NCBI GenBank assembly: GCA_947494205.1
Contig: CANLUH010000006.1
Span: 186,001 to 250,000, forward strand
Origin: an uncultured Flavobacteriaceae bacterium
GTDB taxonomy: Bacteria; Bacteroidota; Bacteroidia; Flavobacteriales; Flavobacteriaceae
Length of the DNA: 64,000 bases
Reading direction: 5' to 3'
Position numbers and translations under genes: made by a program. The notes under the pieces were generated by a model that was given only the letters and a program-made list of their open reading frames with translations, had not been told where the DNA came from and searched no databases. Positions 62,976-64,000 of this stretch are shown piece by piece (the stretch's first letter is position 1; each line of letters opens with the position of its first letter).

Positions 62976-64000
62976 ATGGCTACCGAATACAATGCATTAG
63001 TTTTTAAATGTTTGCTATTAGATAGCAAAAAAGAATCCGTAACTAATTTTAATTATGGGATTCAAATATTCAACAATCAGTTAAACAGCTGGCAAAATTT
63101 AGATAAACCTATTCTATCGGAAGATGGTAAATTACACTACACTTACAAAATACCAAGTCGTATTTCTACTTCCGATATTCAAAGAAGAGCCATTAGAGAA
63201 GTACTTCAAGCTAGTTGTATTCCTCAATTTAGATTAATACATTGGGACAAGGAGCAAGTATTCAATATTACTAATACACCTTCAATAATAGCAAATACAA
63301 AAGGAACTGTAATAACTCTAGATTTTAATACCTGCTATTTATTAAACGCAGAGCAGTTTTACGACACTAACGATGGTGTTACAATAGCACAGTCTGAAAG
63401 AGGTTATCTACTACAGCAACAACTTATAGATGTAACTACTAAGTTAGAAAATATTAAAGATAATTTTAATATTAAAACTGCTCAAGCACAAGAAACCATT
63501 GCAGCATTAAACAATAATTTAAAAGCAATTGAAGCTGAAAAGGTGGCTCTAGAAACGCAATTAAACACCTTACAAGATGCATTAGCAAACAGTAAAAATT
63601 CTGATGAAGAGATTGCTATTTTAAAGAAAAAGATTGAAGAACTAACTGTTAATATAGAACAACTTAAAACCGAATACAATCAATTAAAAGATATACTAGT
63701 AAACGAACAAAATAAAACGAAAGCTTTAGAAGGAACTGTAAATAACTTAAATATCAAACTAAAGAACAGTATTGCTGAAACAGATGAAAAGCAAAAAAGT
63801 ATTACTGAACTTTCTCAAGTTTTAGAAACAAAGAATAAAGAGATAGACACACTTAACGCTAAAATTGAAGAACTGAACACCTACTCTACTGCAGATAATC
63901 CAAATAAATTGGAAGCACAAAAAGTATACAGCAGTATTGTAGACGATATAGTAACTGCCGATGCGAAAATGGATAATTCCAGATTTAAATTGGCTAATAT
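62976..64000 (+). CDS. Cluster protein 9: long coiled-coil protein (partial at right edge)
   Basis: ATG at 62976 (2 nt after protein 8) opens a frame that stays open to the edge, 341 codons. Residues about 1-150 are strand-rich (LVFKCLLLDSKKESVTNFNY, GIQIFNNQLNSWQNLDKPIL). About 150-305 form a coiled coil (ENIKDNFNIKTAQAQETIAA, KIEELTVNIEQLKTEYNQLK). The visible end reads VYSSIVDDIVTADAKMDNSR followed by FKLANI, which looks like the start of another domain. It has no signal peptide. The full length and the rest of the cluster lie beyond the window. Confidence 0.8.
   Translation, partial: MATEYNALVFKCLLLDSKKESVTNFNYGIQIFNNQLNSWQNLDKPILSEDGKLHYTYKIPSRISTSDIQRRAIREVLQASCIPQFRLIHWDKEQVFNITNTPSIIANTKGTVITLDFNTCYLLNAEQFYDTNDGVTIAQSERGYLLQQQLIDVTTKLENIKDNFNIKTAQAQETIAALNNNLKAIEAEKVALETQLNTLQDALANSKNSDEEIAILKKKIEELTVNIEQLKTEYNQLKDILVNEQNKTKALEGTVNNLNIKLKNSIAETDEKQKSITELSQVLETKNKEIDTLNAKIEELNTYSTADNPNKLEAQKVYSSIVDDIVTADAKMDNSRFKLAN

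Noticed and set aside
55530-64000. Contractile injection system or phage tail module
   Set aside because: No sheath, baseplate, tube, spike or AAA-type tail protein was recognised in the visible genes; the label would be a guess. More sequence to the right could change this.

Overview
The window looks like chromosome from a member of the Flavobacteriaceae (Bacteroidetes), probably marine. The sequence is AT-rich. It carries the gliding/type IX secretion genes gldK, gldL, gldM and gldN, and secreted proteins with C-terminal type IX sorting domains. Many promoters fit the Bacteroidetes pattern TTG-N19..22-TAnnTTTG, and Shine-Dalgarno sites are weak. No ribosomal RNA, CRISPR array, transposase or integrase was seen.

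Layout. 1-5.8 kb: end of an unknown gene, a CutA-like protein, a small exported protein and a type I secretion-like operon (ABC protein, HlyD-type adaptor, TolC-type channel) whose ABC ATPase motifs are badly eroded. 5.8-12.7 kb: a type IX cargo protein, the bacterial RNA-repair operon hen1-pnkp, and an AAA ATPase/dehydrogenase pair. 12.8-17.4 kb: Crp-type and double-HTH AraC-type regulators with small stress or accessory genes; two of these share an unusual promoter element. 17.5-26.7 kb: a segment bounded by an intact initiator tRNA gene and a 43-bp copy of its 3' part. It holds a 1881-residue repeat protein (four six-bladed propellers) and a LytTR/histidine-kinase pair. 26.7-37.1 kb: a leucine-rich-repeat protein, an RND efflux operon, an ABC-F protein, a DUF983 protein and an amino-acid-oxidase-like flavoprotein. 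37.2-45.7 kb: gldKLMN, an arginase-fold protein without metal ligands, and topA. 45.8-48.3 kb: an LpxR-like outer-membrane protein and two paralogous membrane proteins separated by a tetranucleotide repeat. 48.4-55.3 kb: a housekeeping block (miaB, a sigma-54 activator, lptE, a TPR-like protein, secG, groES, groEL).

55.5 kb to the right edge holds the best candidate for an undescribed system. It is one tightly packed co-directional cluster of at least nine genes, all without signal peptides. Four genes, and probably a fifth, encode variants of one protein family: an N-terminal helix with GIA-x-AQ and LD-x-x-S, a strand block around LGF-x-P, and a C-terminal block with SAEGSS and KLV-x-x-P-x-P. 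In one member an OmpA-like domain is inserted between the two halves. Around these are a protein with tandem units resembling the bL12 C-terminal domain, a TPR-like helper, a very lysine-rich repeat protein and a long coiled-coil protein that runs off the window. The likely picture is a cytoplasmic multi-subunit assembly of unknown function.

The type IX machinery encoded here could export the two sorting-domain proteins found in the same window. The sigma-54 activator lies close to groES, which has a well-spaced sigma-54-like promoter.
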